Assembly: GCF_029962485.1 (NCBI RefSeq)
Contig: NZ_CP073637.1
Coordinates: 2,604,001-2,668,000, forward strand
Length of the DNA: 64,000 nt
Reading direction: 5' to 3'
Source of the DNA: Burkholderia cepacia
GTDB taxonomy: Bacteria; Pseudomonadota; Gammaproteobacteria; Burkholderiales; Burkholderiaceae
Position 1 is the stretch's first letter, and each line of letters opens with the position of its first letter. Positions 17,841-31,983 of the stretch are shown here, piece after piece. The notes under the pieces were generated by a model, which saw only the letters and a list, made by a program, of their open reading frames with translations, searched no databases and was not told where the DNA came from. The position numbers were made by a program, and so were the translations under genes.

Positions 17841-18221
17841 TCAGTCGCCGAGCCGCAGCACGATGCCGGAGCCGATCTGCACCAGCAGGTGATCTCCGCC
17901 GACGCCCACCCATTGATAGCCGCGCGGCGGCGGGCTCAGGTGATAGCCGCGCCAGTCGTCGATCACGTACTGACGATCGCGGAACTCGGGGGGAAGCCTG
18001 TCACCCTTGTGCCACTCGCGGCGCGGCTGGTCGGCCCAGCGCGGCGGCACGTCGTCCTCATGACGCATCTGGCCGGGCGGCATGTGTTTCGGGCCGTGGC
18101 CACGCTGCATGCCGTGGCCGCCCTGGTCGTTGTGGTTGTCGTGGTCCTGCGCCATCGCGGCCGGCGCGGCGAAACCGGCCGCGATCACCGCGGCCAGCAT
18201 CATCCCGTGCATCTTCTTCAT
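17841..18221 (-). CDS. RcnB-family periplasmic protein
   Basis: The 126-residue protein has a signal peptide (MKKMHGMMLAAVIAAGFAAP, cleavage near AMAQ) and a His/Gly/Met-rich segment (DHDNHNDQGGHGMQRGHG) that could bind metal. The C-terminus holds the RcnB signature DDWRGYHLSPPPRGYQWVG followed by GGDHLLVQ. In E. coli RcnB tunes Ni/Co export together with RcnA; no rcnA is adjacent here, so the metal role is inference. ATG at 18221 follows AGGGAAAGC. It is convergent with the FUSC-like gene and downstream of msbA on the same strand. Confidence 0.85.
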   Translation of the reverse strand: MKKMHGMMLAAVIAAGFAAPAAMAQDHDNHNDQGGHGMQRGHGPKHMPPGQMRHEDDVPPRWADQPRREWHKGDRLPPEFRDRQYVIDDWRGYHLSPPPRGYQWVGVGGDHLLVQIGSGIVLRLGD

Positions 18222-18315
18222 CGTGCTTTCCCTCCGTGTTGTCACGTCGAACGAAACCACTCGAACTACCCGATGAAGACTAGCACACGGCACCGCGCGG
18301 CCGCATGAGCGCGTG

Positions 18316-20097
18316 TTACGCCGCCTGCTGCTGGTACTGGATCCGGTGCAGGTGCGCGTAGAGGCCGCCGTGGCGCAGCAGTTCGTCGTGACTGCCCTCC
18401 TCGACGATCTTGCCGGCCTCGAGCACGAGGATCCGGTCCGCACGCTCGATCGTCGACAACCGGTGCGCGATCACGAGCGTCGTGCGGCCTTCCATCAGCC
18501 GTTCGAGCGCCGCCTGCACATGGCGCTCCGATTCCGAGTCGAGCGCCGACGTCGCTTCGTCGAGAATCAGGATCGGCGCGTCCTTGTAGATCGCGCGCGC
18601 GATCGCGAGCCGCTGGCGCTGGCCGCCGGACAATCGCATCCCATTGCCGCCGACGAGCGTGTCGAGCCCGTCGGGCATCGCGGCGACCGCATCGGCGAGG
18701 TTGGCCGCCTCGAGCGCGGCCTGCACGCGCGCGCGGTCGGGCGTCTGCCCGTACGCGACGTTCGCGGCGATCGTGTCGTTGAACAGCACGACGTCCTGGC
18801 TGACCATCGCCATCTGGCCGCGCAGCGCATGGAGGTCGTAGTCGGAAACCGGTACGCCGTCGACCAGGATCGCACCGTCGGTCGGGTCGAAGAAGCGCGG
18901 CAGCAGGTTCACGAGCGTCGTCTTGCCGCTGCCGGACGGGCCGGCCAGCGCGATCATTTCACCCGGCGCGACCTTGAACGAGATGCGGTCGAGCGTCGGC
19001 CGCTCGGCCGCGCCGTAGTCGAACGACACGTTGCGGAATTCGATCTCGCCGCGCGCTTGCGGCAGCGGCCGGCCGCCGCCTTGCGGTTCGGCCGGCTCGT
19101 CGATCAGCCCGAAGATCAGCTCCGCCGCCGTCATCCCGCGCTGCAGCGGCTGGTTGACGTCGATCAGGTGCTTGAGCGGCGAGATCACCAGCAGCATCGA
19201 CGTGACGAACGCGACGAAGCCGCCGACCGTCGTCTGGTCGTTCGACGACTGCACGACCGCGATCGTGATCACGACCGCGAGCGCGATCGACGCGAGGAAC
19301 TGCGTGAGCGGCTGAGCGAGGCCGCCGGAAACCGTCATGCGCATCGCGTAACCGCGCAGGCGCTTGCTCATCTGCGTGAAGCGGTCCATCTCGTACGCTT
19401 CGCCGTTGTGCACCTTGACGACCTTGTAGCCGCCGACCGTCTCCTCGACGATGTACGACAGCTCGTTGGTGAGCGTCTGGTGTTCGCGGTTCAGGCGGCG
19501 CAGGCGGCGGTTGATCTTGCTGACGAGCCAGCCGATGCCGGGCAGGATCACCGCGACGATCAGCGTGAGCCGCCAGTTCAGGTAGAACAGGTAGCCGAGC
19601 AGGAAGATCACCGTCAGCGAATCGCGCACGAGCGTGACCATCACGCCGGTCAGCACCGACAGGATCTGGTTGACCTCGAACACGATCGCGTTGATCACCG
19701 TGCTCGCGGTTTCGCGCTGGAAGAACGACGCGCCGGTATGGAGCATCCGCTGGAACATCTCGAGCCGCAGTTGCAGCAGGATGCGGTTCGATACGTAGTT
19801 GAGCAGGTAATTCGACGTGTACTGCGACACGCCGCGCACGAGCGCCAGGCCGATCACCGCGATCGGCACGTACCATTTCGCGCTGTCGCTGCCATGCGCG
19901 CCGAAGCCGTGGTCGAGCAGCGGCTTGAGCAGCGCCGGGATACCGGCTTCGGTGGCCGCGACGACGCCCATCGTCATCACGGCGAGCACCACGATGCCGA
20001 TCAGCGGCCGGATGTACGGCCACAGGCGCTTGATGACCGTGACCGGCGAGGTGCCGGTGCCGTCCATCGGTTTGCGAAGTGTGTTCTGGGTTTCCAA
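18316..20097 (-). CDS. msbA: Lipid A flippase, ABC transporter MsbA
   Basis: MsbA flips the lipid A-core precursor across the inner membrane using ATP. The 593-residue protein combines six membrane helices (about 25-330) with an ATPase domain: Walker [12 protein letters not shown], signature [14 protein letters not shown], Walker [13 protein letters not shown], switch IAHRLST. The chosen start is TTG at 20097, preceded by AAGGA at good distance; an ATG ten codons later (20067) lacks a ribosome-binding site. It adjoins a divergent LPS glycosyltransferase cluster, which supports lipid A export over drug efflux. Confidence 0.94.
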   Translation of the reverse strand: METQNTLRKPMDGTGTSPVTVIKRLWPYIRPLIGIVVLAVMTMGVVAATEAGIPALLKPLLDHGFGAHGSDSAKWYVPIAVIGLALVRGVSQYTSNYLLNYVSNRILLQLRLEMFQRMLHTGASFFQRETASTVINAIVFEVNQILSVLTGVMVTLVRDSLTVIFLLGYLFYLNWRLTLIVAVILPGIGWLVSKINRRLRRLNREHQTLTNELSYIVEETVGGYKVVKVHNGEAYEMDRFTQMSKRLRGYAMRMTVSGGLAQPLTQFLASIALAVVITIAVVQSSNDQTTVGGFVAFVTSMLLVISPLKHLIDVNQPLQRGMTAAELIFGLIDEPAEPQGGGRPLPQARGEIEFRNVSFDYGAAERPTLDRISFKVAPGEMIALAGPSGSGKTTLVNLLPRFFDPTDGAILVDGVPVSDYDLHALRGQMAMVSQDVVLFNDTIAANVAYGQTPDRARVQAALEAANLADAVAAMPDGLDTLVGGNGMRLSGGQRQRLAIARAIYKDAPILILDEATSALDSESERHVQAALERLMEGRTTLVIAHRLSTIERADRILVLEAGKIVEEGSHDELLRHGGLYAHLHRIQYQQQAA

Positions 20098-20291
20098 GGC
20101 AATCCTTCTTGAGCCGCGATGCGGCGCCCGGCGCGTGGCCGCCCGGGAGTTCGCCCCTGTCGGGCGGGTGCCTAAAAGGGCTCAACATTATAGCCGCACC
20201 GCCCCGCCGGCACGGGCATGGCCGATGCGGCCGGCGGCCGGGCCGCGGGTATACTGCCGCTCACCGTTTTCTCCGCCTTTCCGACGATTTC

Positions 20292-21044
20292 ATGGCTGAA
20301 CCCTCCCTCGGCGTCGCCCTCATCGCCCTCAACGCGTCCGCGCGGCTCGCGCAGTGCCTCGATGCACTGTCGTTCGCCGACGATGTCGTCGTCATCGACG
20401 GCGGCAGCACCGACGATACCGTCGCGATCGCGCAGGCGCACGGCGCGCGCGTGATCGTCGAGCGCGACTGGCCGGGCTTCGGCCCGCAGAAGAACCGCGC
20501 ACTCGACGCGCTCGGCACCGACTGGATCCTGTCGCTCGATACCGACGAAGTCGTCACGCCGGAGCTCGCGCAGTCGATCCGCGACACGATCCGCGCGCCG
20601 GCCGCGCAGATCTATGCGGTCGACCGGCTGTCGAGCTTCTGCGGCCAGTGGATCCATCACAGCGGCTGGTATCCGGACTGGGTGCCGCGCCTGTTCCGGC
20701 GCGGCACCGCGCGTTTCTCGGACGACCTCGTGCACGAGCGCCTGGTGTTCGATGGCGCCGCGCAGCGCCTGGCCGGCAAGCTGATGCACTATTCGTACGA
20801 GGACTTCGAAACCGTTGTGCGCAAGCTCGACGCGTATTCGACGGCCGGCGCGCGCCAGCGCCGCGCGGCCGGCCAGCGCGGCGGCTTCGGCAAGGCGCTC
20901 GCGCGCGGCACCTGGGCGTTCGTGCGGACCTACGTGCTGCGGCGCGGGTTCCTCGACGGTCGCGCCGGCTTCATGATCGCCGTATTCAACGCGGAAACCG
21001 TGTATTACCGCTTCCTCAAGCTCGGCCACGAAGCCGCGCGCTGA
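20292..21044 (+). CDS. LPS core glycosyltransferase, WaaE/KdtX type (GT2)
   Basis: The 250-residue GT-A-fold protein starts LGVALIALNASARLAQCLDAL and has VIDGGSTDDTVAIAQ, the nucleotide-sugar-binding LSLDTDEVVTPE, and a C-terminal GFLDGRAGFMIAVFNAE typical of the WaaE/KdtX branch that adds glucose to heptose I of the core. It is divergent from msbA (194-bp gap), and three more LPS genes surround it. The sugar added cannot be read from sequence, so I give no symbol; waaE is the closest candidate. Confidence 0.85.
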   Translation: MAEPSLGVALIALNASARLAQCLDALSFADDVVVIDGGSTDDTVAIAQAHGARVIVERDWPGFGPQKNRALDALGTDWILSLDTDEVVTPELAQSIRDTIRAPAAQIYAVDRLSSFCGQWIHHSGWYPDWVPRLFRRGTARFSDDLVHERLVFDGAAQRLAGKLMHYSYEDFETVVRKLDAYSTAGARQRRAAGQRGGFGKALARGTWAFVRTYVLRRGFLDGRAGFMIAVFNAETVYYRFLKLGHEAAR

Positions 21045-21176
21045 GCGCCCGCCCCCGCGCACCGCCGGCGCGCGGGCGGCCCGGCGTTACAATGCCGGGC
21101 TGCCCGCGCCGCGCGTGCCCGCCCGAGAGGCGGCGCCACGCGCCGCCCGCCACGACGACCACCGACTCCGACCGCC

Positions 21177-22019
21177 ATGTTCTCCATCATCATTCCGACC
21201 TGGAACAACCTGCCGTACCTCAAGCTCGTCGTCGACAGCCTGCGCCGCCATTCCGCATACGACCACCAGATCATCGTGCACGTGAACGACGGCTCGGACG
21301 GCACACTCGACTGGGTGCGCAGCGAGGGCATCGAACACACCGCATCGCCGGCCAACATCGGCATCTGCCACGCGGTGAACCTGGCCGCCGCGCGCGCGAC
21401 GCGCGACTACGTCGTCTACATGAACGACGACATGTTCTGCTGCCCCGGCTGGGACAAGGCGCTCGTGCGCCGTATCGAGCAGATGCCGACCGACCTCTTC
21501 ATGCTGTCGGGCACGATGGTCGAGCCGGTCGACACGCGCAACCCGTGCGTCGTCGTCAGCAATTTCGGCCGCGACGCCGAGCAGTTCGACGCGGCCGGCC
21601 TCGTCGCGGCGACGCCGAAGCTCGCACGCGCGGACTGGCTCGGGTCGACCTGGCCGCCGACGCTCGTGCACCGCGACTGGTGGAACCGCATCGGCGGCTA
21701 CAGCAGCGAGCTGTCGCCCGGCATGAGCAGCGACAACGACTTCTCGATGAAATTCTGGGACGCCGGCTGCCGGATCTTCCTCGGCGTCGGCGACAGCCTC
21801 GTCTACCACTTCCAGCAGAAGAGCACGGGCAAGATCGTCAAGAACGACGGTCGCCGCCAGTTTCTCAACAAATGGGGCATGACCCAGGCGACGTTCGACC
21901 GCTACTACCTGCATCGCGGCCAGCCGGCCGGCACGCAAATCGCGCTCGAAACGCCGGCGGTGGAAGGCCGCCTGAAGCGTGCGCTGCTGCGTTCGCGGAT
22001 CAAGCGCGCCTTCAGCTGA
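21177..22019 (+). CDS. GT2-family glycosyltransferase
   Basis: The 280-residue protein shows a GT-A fold: FSIIIPTWNNLPYLKLVVDS at the N-terminus, VHVNDGSDGTLDWV, and a metal-binding region YMNDDMFCCPGWDKAL (DxD-like NDD). A later SDNDFSMKFWDAG supplies the usual acidic catalytic neighbourhood. It starts with ATG at 21177 after a 132-bp gap from the WaaE-like gene and likely acts in LPS core or O-antigen assembly, as judged by context. Donor and acceptor unknown. Confidence 0.85.
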   Translation: MFSIIIPTWNNLPYLKLVVDSLRRHSAYDHQIIVHVNDGSDGTLDWVRSEGIEHTASPANIGICHAVNLAAARATRDYVVYMNDDMFCCPGWDKALVRRIEQMPTDLFMLSGTMVEPVDTRNPCVVVSNFGRDAEQFDAAGLVAATPKLARADWLGSTWPPTLVHRDWWNRIGGYSSELSPGMSSDNDFSMKFWDAGCRIFLGVGDSLVYHFQQKSTGKIVKNDGRRQFLNKWGMTQATFDRYYLHRGQPAGTQIALETPAVEGRLKRALLRSRIKRAFS

Positions 22020-22151
22020 TCGAACCCCGAAAACGGCACGGAATCCTGTCCGGCTTCGCGTATACTTCGCGGTTCGTCCCGAATCTCCCGCCGGGACGCG
22101 CGGTGGCCGCACGATGCCGGCGCGCCGCATTCGTCCATTCGACAGGTTCCG

Positions 22152-23432
22152 ATGCTTTCGTTTTCCGCTCCCGCCTCGCGGCGCCTGACCGCCGCCCGTG
22201 CATTCGCCGTCGCCGCGCTCTGCATGGTGCCGGTCTCGACCGCGCTGACCAACGTGTTCTGCGGGCTGTTCGCCGCCGCGCTCGTGATCTCCCCCGAATT
22301 CTGGCGCGACCTGCGCTCGTTCGTCACCGATCAGGCTTCGCTCGCGGCGCTGTTGATCCTCGCGGCGCTGGCCATCAGCGTCACGTACACGGTCGCACCG
22401 CACAACAAGGCGTGGAACTGGGTCGCGAAGTACGACAAGCTGCTGCTGCTGCCGTTTGCCGTGCTCGCGTTTCGTCACTCGAACTGGGCGCCGATCGTGC
22501 GGCGTTGCTGGTTCGGCACGCTGTGCGTAATCCTGTTGCTGTCGACGACCAATTATCTCGGGCTGACCGCGATCGGGCCCGCGCATGCGACCCAGCTGCC
22601 GCTATCGCGCGCGTGGGTGTTCAAGAATCATATCGCCGCCGGCATGTTCGGCGCGCTGCTGTTCTACCAGGCCGCCGATCTCGCGCTGACGGCCCGCACG
22701 GCGCTGTCGCGCGTCGCATACGCGGGCATCGCCGCGTGGTCGCTCGTCAACGTGTTCGTGATGCTGCAAGGACGCACGGGGCAGGTCATCGCACTGCTGC
22801 TGATCTTCGTGGTCGCGGTGCGTTTCGTGCTGCTGCTGCGCCGGCAGTCGGCGCTGCGCGCCGCGCTTGCCGCAGGCGTATTCGCGCTCGCCGGCGTCGC
22901 ACTCGTGGTCGCCGCGTGCACGGTTCACAACGGCCGGCTCGTGAAGGTCGTGACGGAAGTGCAGCAGTATCGGCAAAGCGATGCGGCCACGTCCACGGGG
23001 CTGCGTCTCGAGTGGTACAAGAAGGGGCTCGAACTGTTTCGCCAGCGCCCCGTGGTCGGCTACGGCGCGGGCGGCCTCGAATCCGAATTCGAGCGACTCA
23101 CGGCCGGCAAGACGGCGGCCGAAGGCCAGCTCACCTCGAACCCGCATAACGAATACCTGCTGATGGCCGTGCAACTCGGCACGGTCGGCCTGCTGCTGTT
23201 CATCAACCTGATCGTGCAGATCGCGCGCGGCAGCCGCGCGCTCGATCCGCGTTCGCGGCATTTGCTGCTCGGGTGGCTCACGATCTTCGCGATCGGCAGT
23301 CTCGCGAACTCGCTGCTCCTCGATTTCGCCGAAGGGCACCTGATCGTGCTGCTGGCCGGCATCCTGCTCGGCTGCGGCGAACGCAGCGAAGCGCTGCCGC
23401 GCGAAACGTCGGCGATCCGGCGCAGCGCGTAA
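22152..23432 (+). CDS. O-antigen ligase / Wzy-like polytopic membrane protein
   Basis: The 426-residue protein has ten or more hydrophobic segments and a large periplasmic-type loop around residues 265-330 ending in GYGAGGLESEF and NPHNEYLLMAVQLG, the Wzy_C/O-antigen ligase pattern. WaaL enzymes join undecaprenyl-linked O-antigen to the lipid A core in the periplasm. The position next to core transferases favours WaaL over Wzy, but both families share this signature. It starts at ATG 22152 and is convergent with the GT9 genes. Confidence 0.82.
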   Translation: MLSFSAPASRRLTAARAFAVAALCMVPVSTALTNVFCGLFAAALVISPEFWRDLRSFVTDQASLAALLILAALAISVTYTVAPHNKAWNWVAKYDKLLLLPFAVLAFRHSNWAPIVRRCWFGTLCVILLLSTTNYLGLTAIGPAHATQLPLSRAWVFKNHIAAGMFGALLFYQAADLALTARTALSRVAYAGIAAWSLVNVFVMLQGRTGQVIALLLIFVVAVRFVLLLRRQSALRAALAAGVFALAGVALVVAACTVHNGRLVKVVTEVQQYRQSDAATSTGLRLEWYKKGLELFRQRPVVGYGAGGLESEFERLTAGKTAAEGQLTSNPHNEYLLMAVQLGTVGLLLFINLIVQIARGSRALDPRSRHLLLGWLTIFAIGSLANSLLLDFAEGHLIVLLAGILLGCGERSEALPRETSAIRRSA

Positions 23433-23564
23433 CGTACGACGGCATACGCCCCCGCTGCCGGCCGCTTCCGCGGCAGCGGTGCCGCCGGCAAGGCGATCGG
23501 GCTGCGCGTCCTCGGCGCGGTTCGACTCCCCCTCAAATGCAGCGATACGCGCGTCTCCCGCGCG

Positions 23565-24743
23565 TCAGTCGGACCCGGCGCGATGCAGTCGCGACGTGTC
23601 GACGACGACATCCGCCGCCCCCGGCGGATTCAGCCCGAGCATGTCGGCCGCCGCGGCCTTCACGCGCTGCGTACCGAGATTGGCGAGGCAGTCGCTGCGG
23701 CTGTCGACCTTGCGCTCGCAGCCTTCGTGCCGGCACGGTACGCAATCGCCCTCCCCCTGCAGCAGCCACACGTTCCCGTGCCGCCCCGAGCCACGCAATG
23801 GCCAGGGATTCTCGGTCGCGGGCCAGTGCTGCGGCCACGGCCCCCAGCGCACGGGGTCGGACGGGCCGAACAGCGCGATCGTGTCGGTACCCGTCGCGGC
23901 CGCGACGTGCGTCGCGCCGGTGTCGGGCCCGATGAAGAGCCGTGCGCGCCGCACGAGCTCCGCGCTCTCGCCGAACGTCAGCCGGCCGACCAGGTTCAGC
24001 ACGTCGCCGCCCGCTTCGGCCGCGACCTGCTCCGCATACTCGCGCTCGCTGTCGGCCGGGCCGCCCGACAGCGCGACCGCGAAGCCGTGCTCGCGCAGCC
24101 AGCCGATCATCTCGACCCAGCCGTCAAGCCGCCATTGCTTGTAGCGGAACATCGGATACGGATGCAGGACGACCAGCGGCTTGCCGTCGCGGATCGCCGG
24201 CGACTCGGCGAGCCACGCGTCGAAGCGCGCGCGCCGCGCGGGATCGTCGCCGATGCCGGGCGCAACGACCTCGGACACCGGCTCGATGCCGATCACCGGG
24301 GCAAGGGCGAGCGTGCTGACAACCGTATGCGCGGATTCGTGATGATTGATCGCGATCCCGTTCAGCATCAATCGTGTGAGCCACGTGACGCGATTCGGAT
24401 CGACGAGGCCGACCCGCTTGCGGCCGGCGAACCAGCTGTAGAAACGCGGCCGGTCGGAACTCAGCGCCGCGCACGCGAGATCGTAGCGGCGCCACATCGA
24501 CAACGCGTCGCGCAGCCGCTCGCGAAATCCCGCACGTTGCGCGACGACGATCACGCGGCGCACGTCGGGATTGTGCTCGAGCACGCCCTCGGTGCCGCGA
24601 AACACCAGCATGTCGATCTGTGCCTCCGGCCAGCGGGCCTTCAGCGAACGCACGAGCGGCGTCGTCAGCAACACGTCGCCGATCCGACGCGGCGCGGCAA
24701 CGAGGATGGTTCTGGGCGGGCGGGCAGAAGAAAACAGGGCCAC
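23565..24743 (-). CDS. Heptosyltransferase-like GT9 protein
   Basis: The 392-residue GT-B protein has RTILVAAPRRIGDVLLTTPL at the N-terminus and the ADP-heptose-binding C-domain, with VVLHPYPMFRYKQWRLDGW and FIGPDTGATHVAAATGTDT. These are the GT9 heptosyltransferase hallmarks. Both GTG 24743 and GTG 24821 are in frame; the later one gives the normal N-terminus. A C-terminal stretch contains four Cys (CVPCRHEGCERK...C), as in WaaQ-like members. It is downstream of a second GT9 gene on the same strand. Confidence 0.85.
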   Translation of the reverse strand: MALFSSARPPRTILVAAPRRIGDVLLTTPLVRSLKARWPEAQIDMLVFRGTEGVLEHNPDVRRVIVVAQRAGFRERLRDALSMWRRYDLACAALSSDRPRFYSWFAGRKRVGLVDPNRVTWLTRLMLNGIAINHHESAHTVVSTLALAPVIGIEPVSEVVAPGIGDDPARRARFDAWLAESPAIRDGKPLVVLHPYPMFRYKQWRLDGWVEMIGWLREHGFAVALSGGPADSEREYAEQVAAEAGGDVLNLVGRLTFGESAELVRRARLFIGPDTGATHVAAATGTDTIALFGPSDPVRWGPWPQHWPATENPWPLRGSGRHGNVWLLQGEGDCVPCRHEGCERKVDSRSDCLANLGTQRVKAAAADMLGLNPPGAADVVVDTSRLHRAGSD

Positions 24744-24896
24744 GGCGATCGATCTGTCTAGCTGGCTGAACAAGGCTGGCAATGTACAGGATTTTGCCGC
24801 AGCCGGCGCGACGTGGCGCACCGGCCGTGCATGCTGCCCTGATGCGGCCCCGCCAGCGGGCCGCGCCGACGTCCGCGCCGTGCGGGGTGCGTCCCG

Positions 24897-25988
24897 CTAC
24901 GAGGCGATCGTCCCGATCGCGGGTGCGGCGGCAGCCGGCTGCACATGTCCCGCGGCGGCCAGCGAGTCGTCGCGACGGCCGGCCTGCGGCAGCAGATGGC
25001 GCACCGCCCGGTCGACCGCGTCGACGCCGATCGCGTCGACGGTCGCGCCGGCACGCAGGATCACGTGCGGCACGCCGAGCGGGTGCCAGCGCAGGTACTT
25101 CTCGGGGCGGTCCTCGAACAGCGCGGCGACCGGCACGCCAAGCGCCGACGCAAGATGCACGGGCGCGCTGTCGGCCGACACGATCACGTCGAGCAAGCTC
25201 GCGGCGGCGACCAGGTCGGCGATCGACGACGGCGCCACATGCCGCGCATTCACGTCGCGCCACGCGTCGTCCTCGGCACATTTGCCGATCGCGGGGTCGC
25301 GAAACACGATCACGTCGGCGAACGGCGCAAGCCGCACGCCGAGGTCGCGCCAACGGTCTGCGGGCCAGCGGCGCTCGACCGCCTTGTTCGACACGAACAG
25401 CCCGACACGCGGCTTCGCGTGCGCGCCGAGCAGGCTATACCACGTGTCCTGCAGCGCGCGATCGGGATGAACCGACAGTTCGAGACGGTCGAGATCCGCA
25501 CGGCCGAGCTCCGGCACGAGCCGGAAACCCGACAGCGCCTCGTGGCACATCTGCCGCTGCGCGACATGCTCGGGCTTGCGATCGTCGAATTCGGTGTCGG
25601 CATCGTGCCAGCGGCAATCCTTCGCGCGGAGCTGACGCGCGAACTGCATGCTGCTGCGGTGCATACCGCCGTTCGGTACGATCACGAGGTCGAACCGCAT
25701 GCGACGCAGGCGGCGCACGAGCCGCAGCCGGTCGAAGAATGCGCGCATCCTCCCGGGGCGGTCATTGCGCTCGCACTGACGGCTGTACACATAGGTGTGG
25801 ATTGCGTGCACGTCCGGGTTGCCGGCCAGCGCGGCCGCGTTGTAGCGGTTCGCGACCACATGGAGTTCCGCGCCGGGCCAGCGTTCCTTCAGCGCACCGA
25901 GAAACGCCGTCGTACACAGCATGTCGCCCAGAAAATCAATCCGGATCACGAGGATCCGCTGCGTCGGGTTCCCATTGGCCATGGTCAT
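24897..25988 (-). CDS. Second heptosyltransferase-like GT9 protein
   Basis: The 363-residue protein begins (after MTMANGNPTQ) with RILVIRIDFLGDMLCTTAFL and later reads VGLFVSNKAVERRWPADRW and VSADSAPVHLASALGVPVAAL, the GT9 layout with Asp and His near the donor site. It probably transfers heptose or a related sugar to the LPS core. ATG 25988 and ATG 25982 are both possible and neither has a clear ribosome-binding site. It ends 154 bp before the other GT9 gene and is probably cotranscribed with it. Confidence 0.83.
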   Translation of the reverse strand: MTMANGNPTQRILVIRIDFLGDMLCTTAFLGALKERWPGAELHVVANRYNAAALAGNPDVHAIHTYVYSRQCERNDRPGRMRAFFDRLRLVRRLRRMRFDLVIVPNGGMHRSSMQFARQLRAKDCRWHDADTEFDDRKPEHVAQRQMCHEALSGFRLVPELGRADLDRLELSVHPDRALQDTWYSLLGAHAKPRVGLFVSNKAVERRWPADRWRDLGVRLAPFADVIVFRDPAIGKCAEDDAWRDVNARHVAPSSIADLVAAASLLDVIVSADSAPVHLASALGVPVAALFEDRPEKYLRWHPLGVPHVILRAGATVDAIGVDAVDRAVRHLLPQAGRRDDSLAAAGHVQPAAAAPAIGTIAS

Positions 25989-26208
25989 GTGGTGACAGTC
26001 AGTTTTTTTATCGTCGCGACGGGCCGTTCCACGGCATCCTGATCCAGGGCGATCGCGTCGCGCGTCGCGCGGATCCGCCCCCGTTTATGCGCACGATAGC
26101 GGCGCCGTTCGCCGCGCGAACCCGCGGCTGGCACCGCTTCCATGCGGCTAGCGGCGGATTGTATAGCGTCCGGATGACCAGCCCAAGACCCGATTACCCT
26201 CAGATGTA

Positions 26209-26252
26209 AAAAACGGCCCGCCGCACCGCACGATGGCGATGCGACGGGCCGC
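26209..26252 (-). terminator. Rho-independent terminator of dnaE
   Basis: On the minus strand CGGCCCGTCGCA pairs with TGCGGCGGGCCG (one mismatch) and is followed by TTTTTT. It lies about 30 bp past the dnaE stop. Confidence 0.85.
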
Positions 26253-26283
26253 CTGTCGCGACAGCCATCGAAACGGGGCGCGA

Positions 26284-29817
<3,534 letters not shown>

Positions 29818-30033
29818 GGGCGCTATTGTAGCCGCCTCGCCGCGCAGGCTGCCCAAAAAATGCCCGCGCCAGCCGTTCGGCCGATGCACGCGGCGACGCG
29901 TCGCGCGGCTGGCCAAACGGCCGGATGCCGATGCGCGCGCCGTTTGCGGGATAATACGGTTTTTCGAATCAACGCCCCGGCTTCGCACCCTTTTTTGCGG
30001 GCCGCCGCGCGGCCGTTTTCCCGTCGGACCATC

Positions 30034-30888
30034 ATGACCATCGTCAACCTCGCCGCCTACCATTTCGTGTCGCTCGACGCGACTGAGCAATGGCGCCCGC
30101 TCGTCACCGCCCGCTGCAACGAACTCGACCTGCGCGGCACGATCCTGCTCGCACCGGAAGGCATCAACCTGTTCATCGCCGGCACGCGCGAAGCCGCCGA
30201 CGCGTTCATCGCGTACCTCCGCCACGACCCGCTGTTCGAAGGCAAGTTCGCGACGCTGCAGTTCAAGGAAAGCCTGTCCGACTCGCAGCCGTTCCGCCGC
30301 ATGCTCGTGCGCCTGAAGCGCGAGATCATCACGATGAAGAAGCCCGCGATCAAGCCGGAACTCGGTCGCGCGCCGTTCGTCGACGCCCGCACGCTGAAGA
30401 CGTGGCTCGACCGCGGCCACGACGACACGGGCCGCCCGGTCGTGATGCTCGACACGCGCAACGCGTTCGAAGTCGACGTCGGCACGTTCGACGACGCGCT
30501 CGACTACCGGATCGACAAGTTCAGCGAATTCCCGGAAGTGATCGACGCGAACCGCGCCGACCTCGAAGGCAAGACGGTCGTGTCGTTCTGTACGGGCGGC
30601 ATCCGTTGCGAGAAGGCCGCGATCCACATGAAGGAAATCGGCATCGAGAACGTGTACCAGCTCGAAGGCGGGATCCTGAAATACTTCGAGGAAGTCGGCG
30701 GCGCGCACTACCACGGCGACTGCTTCGTGTTCGACTACCGCACCGCGCTGAACCCGCAACTCCAGCCCACCGAGAACGTCACGTGCTTCGCGTGCCGCGC
30801 GGTCGTCACGCCGGAAGCGCAACAATCGCCGAGCTACGTGCCCGGCAAGTCGTGCCCCGCCTGCGCGCAGGCAGCCAGCGCCGCGTAA
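30034..30888 (+). CDS. trhO: tRNA uridine(34) hydroxylase, rhodanese domain (TrhO/YceA)
   Basis: TrhO hydroxylates U34 of some tRNAs, an O2-dependent step to 5-hydroxyuridine. The 284-residue protein has the N-terminal ferredoxin-like part with [17 protein letters not shown], the central rhodanese domain with active Cys in [13 protein letters not shown], and a C-terminal pair CFACRAVV and SCPAC that could bind zinc. This architecture is characteristic. ATG 30034 is the first start that keeps the family N-terminus ([11 protein letters not shown]). gluQ follows 19 bp later. Confidence 0.93.
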   Translation: MTIVNLAAYHFVSLDATEQWRPLVTARCNELDLRGTILLAPEGINLFIAGTREAADAFIAYLRHDPLFEGKFATLQFKESLSDSQPFRRMLVRLKREIITMKKPAIKPELGRAPFVDARTLKTWLDRGHDDTGRPVVMLDTRNAFEVDVGTFDDALDYRIDKFSEFPEVIDANRADLEGKTVVSFCTGGIRCEKAAIHMKEIGIENVYQLEGGILKYFEEVGGAHYHGDCFVFDYRTALNPQLQPTENVTCFACRAVVTPEAQQSPSYVPGKSCPACAQAASAA

Positions 30889-30907
30889 GCGCGCGACCCG
30901 CGCCCCG

Positions 30908-31801
30908 ATGAACCGCTATCGCGGCCGCTTCGCGCCGTCGCCGACCGGCCCGCTGCACTTCGGCTCGCTGGTCGGCGCACTCGCGAGCTGGCTCGACGCG
31001 CGTGCGCACGGCGGCACGTGGCTCGTGCGCATCGAGGATCTCGACGGCCCGCGCACGGTACCCGGCGCGGCCGACGACATCCTCGCGACGCTCGCGCATT
31101 TCGGCATGACGCCCGATGAACCGCCCGTGTGGCAAAGCACGCGCGATGCGGCCTACACGGCCGCGCTCGAGCGGCTCGTCGCGGCGGCGCTCGTCTATCC
31201 GTGCGGCTGCACGCGCAAGGAAATCGCCGATTCGCTGCGCGCCGCGCATGAGCGCCACACGACGCTCGCGTATCCGGGCACGTGCCGCACCGGCCTGCAC
31301 GGCAAGCCCGCGCGCGCTTGGCGGCTGCGCGTGCCCGACGGCGGCGACGCGATCGTCACGTTCGACGACCGCTGTCAGCACACGCAATCGCAGAACCTCG
31401 CGACCGAAGTCGGCGATTTCGTGCTGAAGCGCGCGGACGGCCAATGGGCCTATCAGCTCGCGGTCGTCGTCGACGACGCCGATGCACGCATCACGCATGT
31501 CGTGCGCGGCGCAGACCTGCTCGATTCGACCGCCCGCCAGATCCATCTGCAACACTGTCTCGGCGTGCCGACGCCACGGTATCTGCACGTGCCGGTCGTC
31601 GTCGATGCCAACGGCGAGAAACTCAGCAAGCAGACGGGTGCGATGGCGCTCGAACGCGATGATCCGCTGCCGGCACTGCAGGCCGCCGCCGCGCATCTGG
31701 GCCTCGCGCCCGACGGCGCGCTGCCCGGCGCGACGCTGGATGCGTTCTTCGCGGCCGCGACGGCAGCGTGGGCGCGCCGCTTCGGCCCGCAAGCCGGCTG
31801 A
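30908..31801 (+). CDS. gluQ: Glutamyl-Q tRNA(Asp) synthetase
   Basis: GluQ-RS attaches glutamate to the queuosine base at the anticodon wobble position of tRNA(Asp). The 297-residue protein is a truncated GluRS catalytic domain without the anticodon-binding part: [20 protein letters not shown] contains the HIGH-like site, [10 protein letters not shown] and YPGTC supply Cys residues of the zinc site, and KLSKQTGA is the KMSKS-like loop. Both it and trhO modify wobble position 34, so the adjacent pair forms a small tRNA-modification unit. Confidence 0.96.
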   Translation: MNRYRGRFAPSPTGPLHFGSLVGALASWLDARAHGGTWLVRIEDLDGPRTVPGAADDILATLAHFGMTPDEPPVWQSTRDAAYTAALERLVAAALVYPCGCTRKEIADSLRAAHERHTTLAYPGTCRTGLHGKPARAWRLRVPDGGDAIVTFDDRCQHTQSQNLATEVGDFVLKRADGQWAYQLAVVVDDADARITHVVRGADLLDSTARQIHLQHCLGVPTPRYLHVPVVVDANGEKLSKQTGAMALERDDPLPALQAAAAHLGLAPDGALPGATLDAFFAAATAAWARRFGPQAG

Positions 31802-31901
31802 CGCGCGCAGCGAGCCGATTTCGCGGCAATTGCGGCAATCGCGACCGAGCCCGCGCCGATTGCATCGCTCACCGCATCACGATCCCCCTTTCCCCGACTC
31901 C

Positions 31902-31938
31902 AAATGAAAAACGGGCACATGCTCATCGCACGTACCCG
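31902..31938 (-). terminator. Rho-independent terminator after the rhlE-type helicase
   Basis: CGGGCACATGC (31912-31922) pairs with GCACGTACCCG (31928-31938) with two mismatches. Minus-strand transcripts then meet TTTTTCATTT. It lies between convergent gluQ and the helicase and best serves the helicase. Confidence 0.75.
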
Positions 31939-31983
31939 CTTGTCCGGCAGCGCTCGCACGCCGCCCCTGCCACTCCGCCAGCC

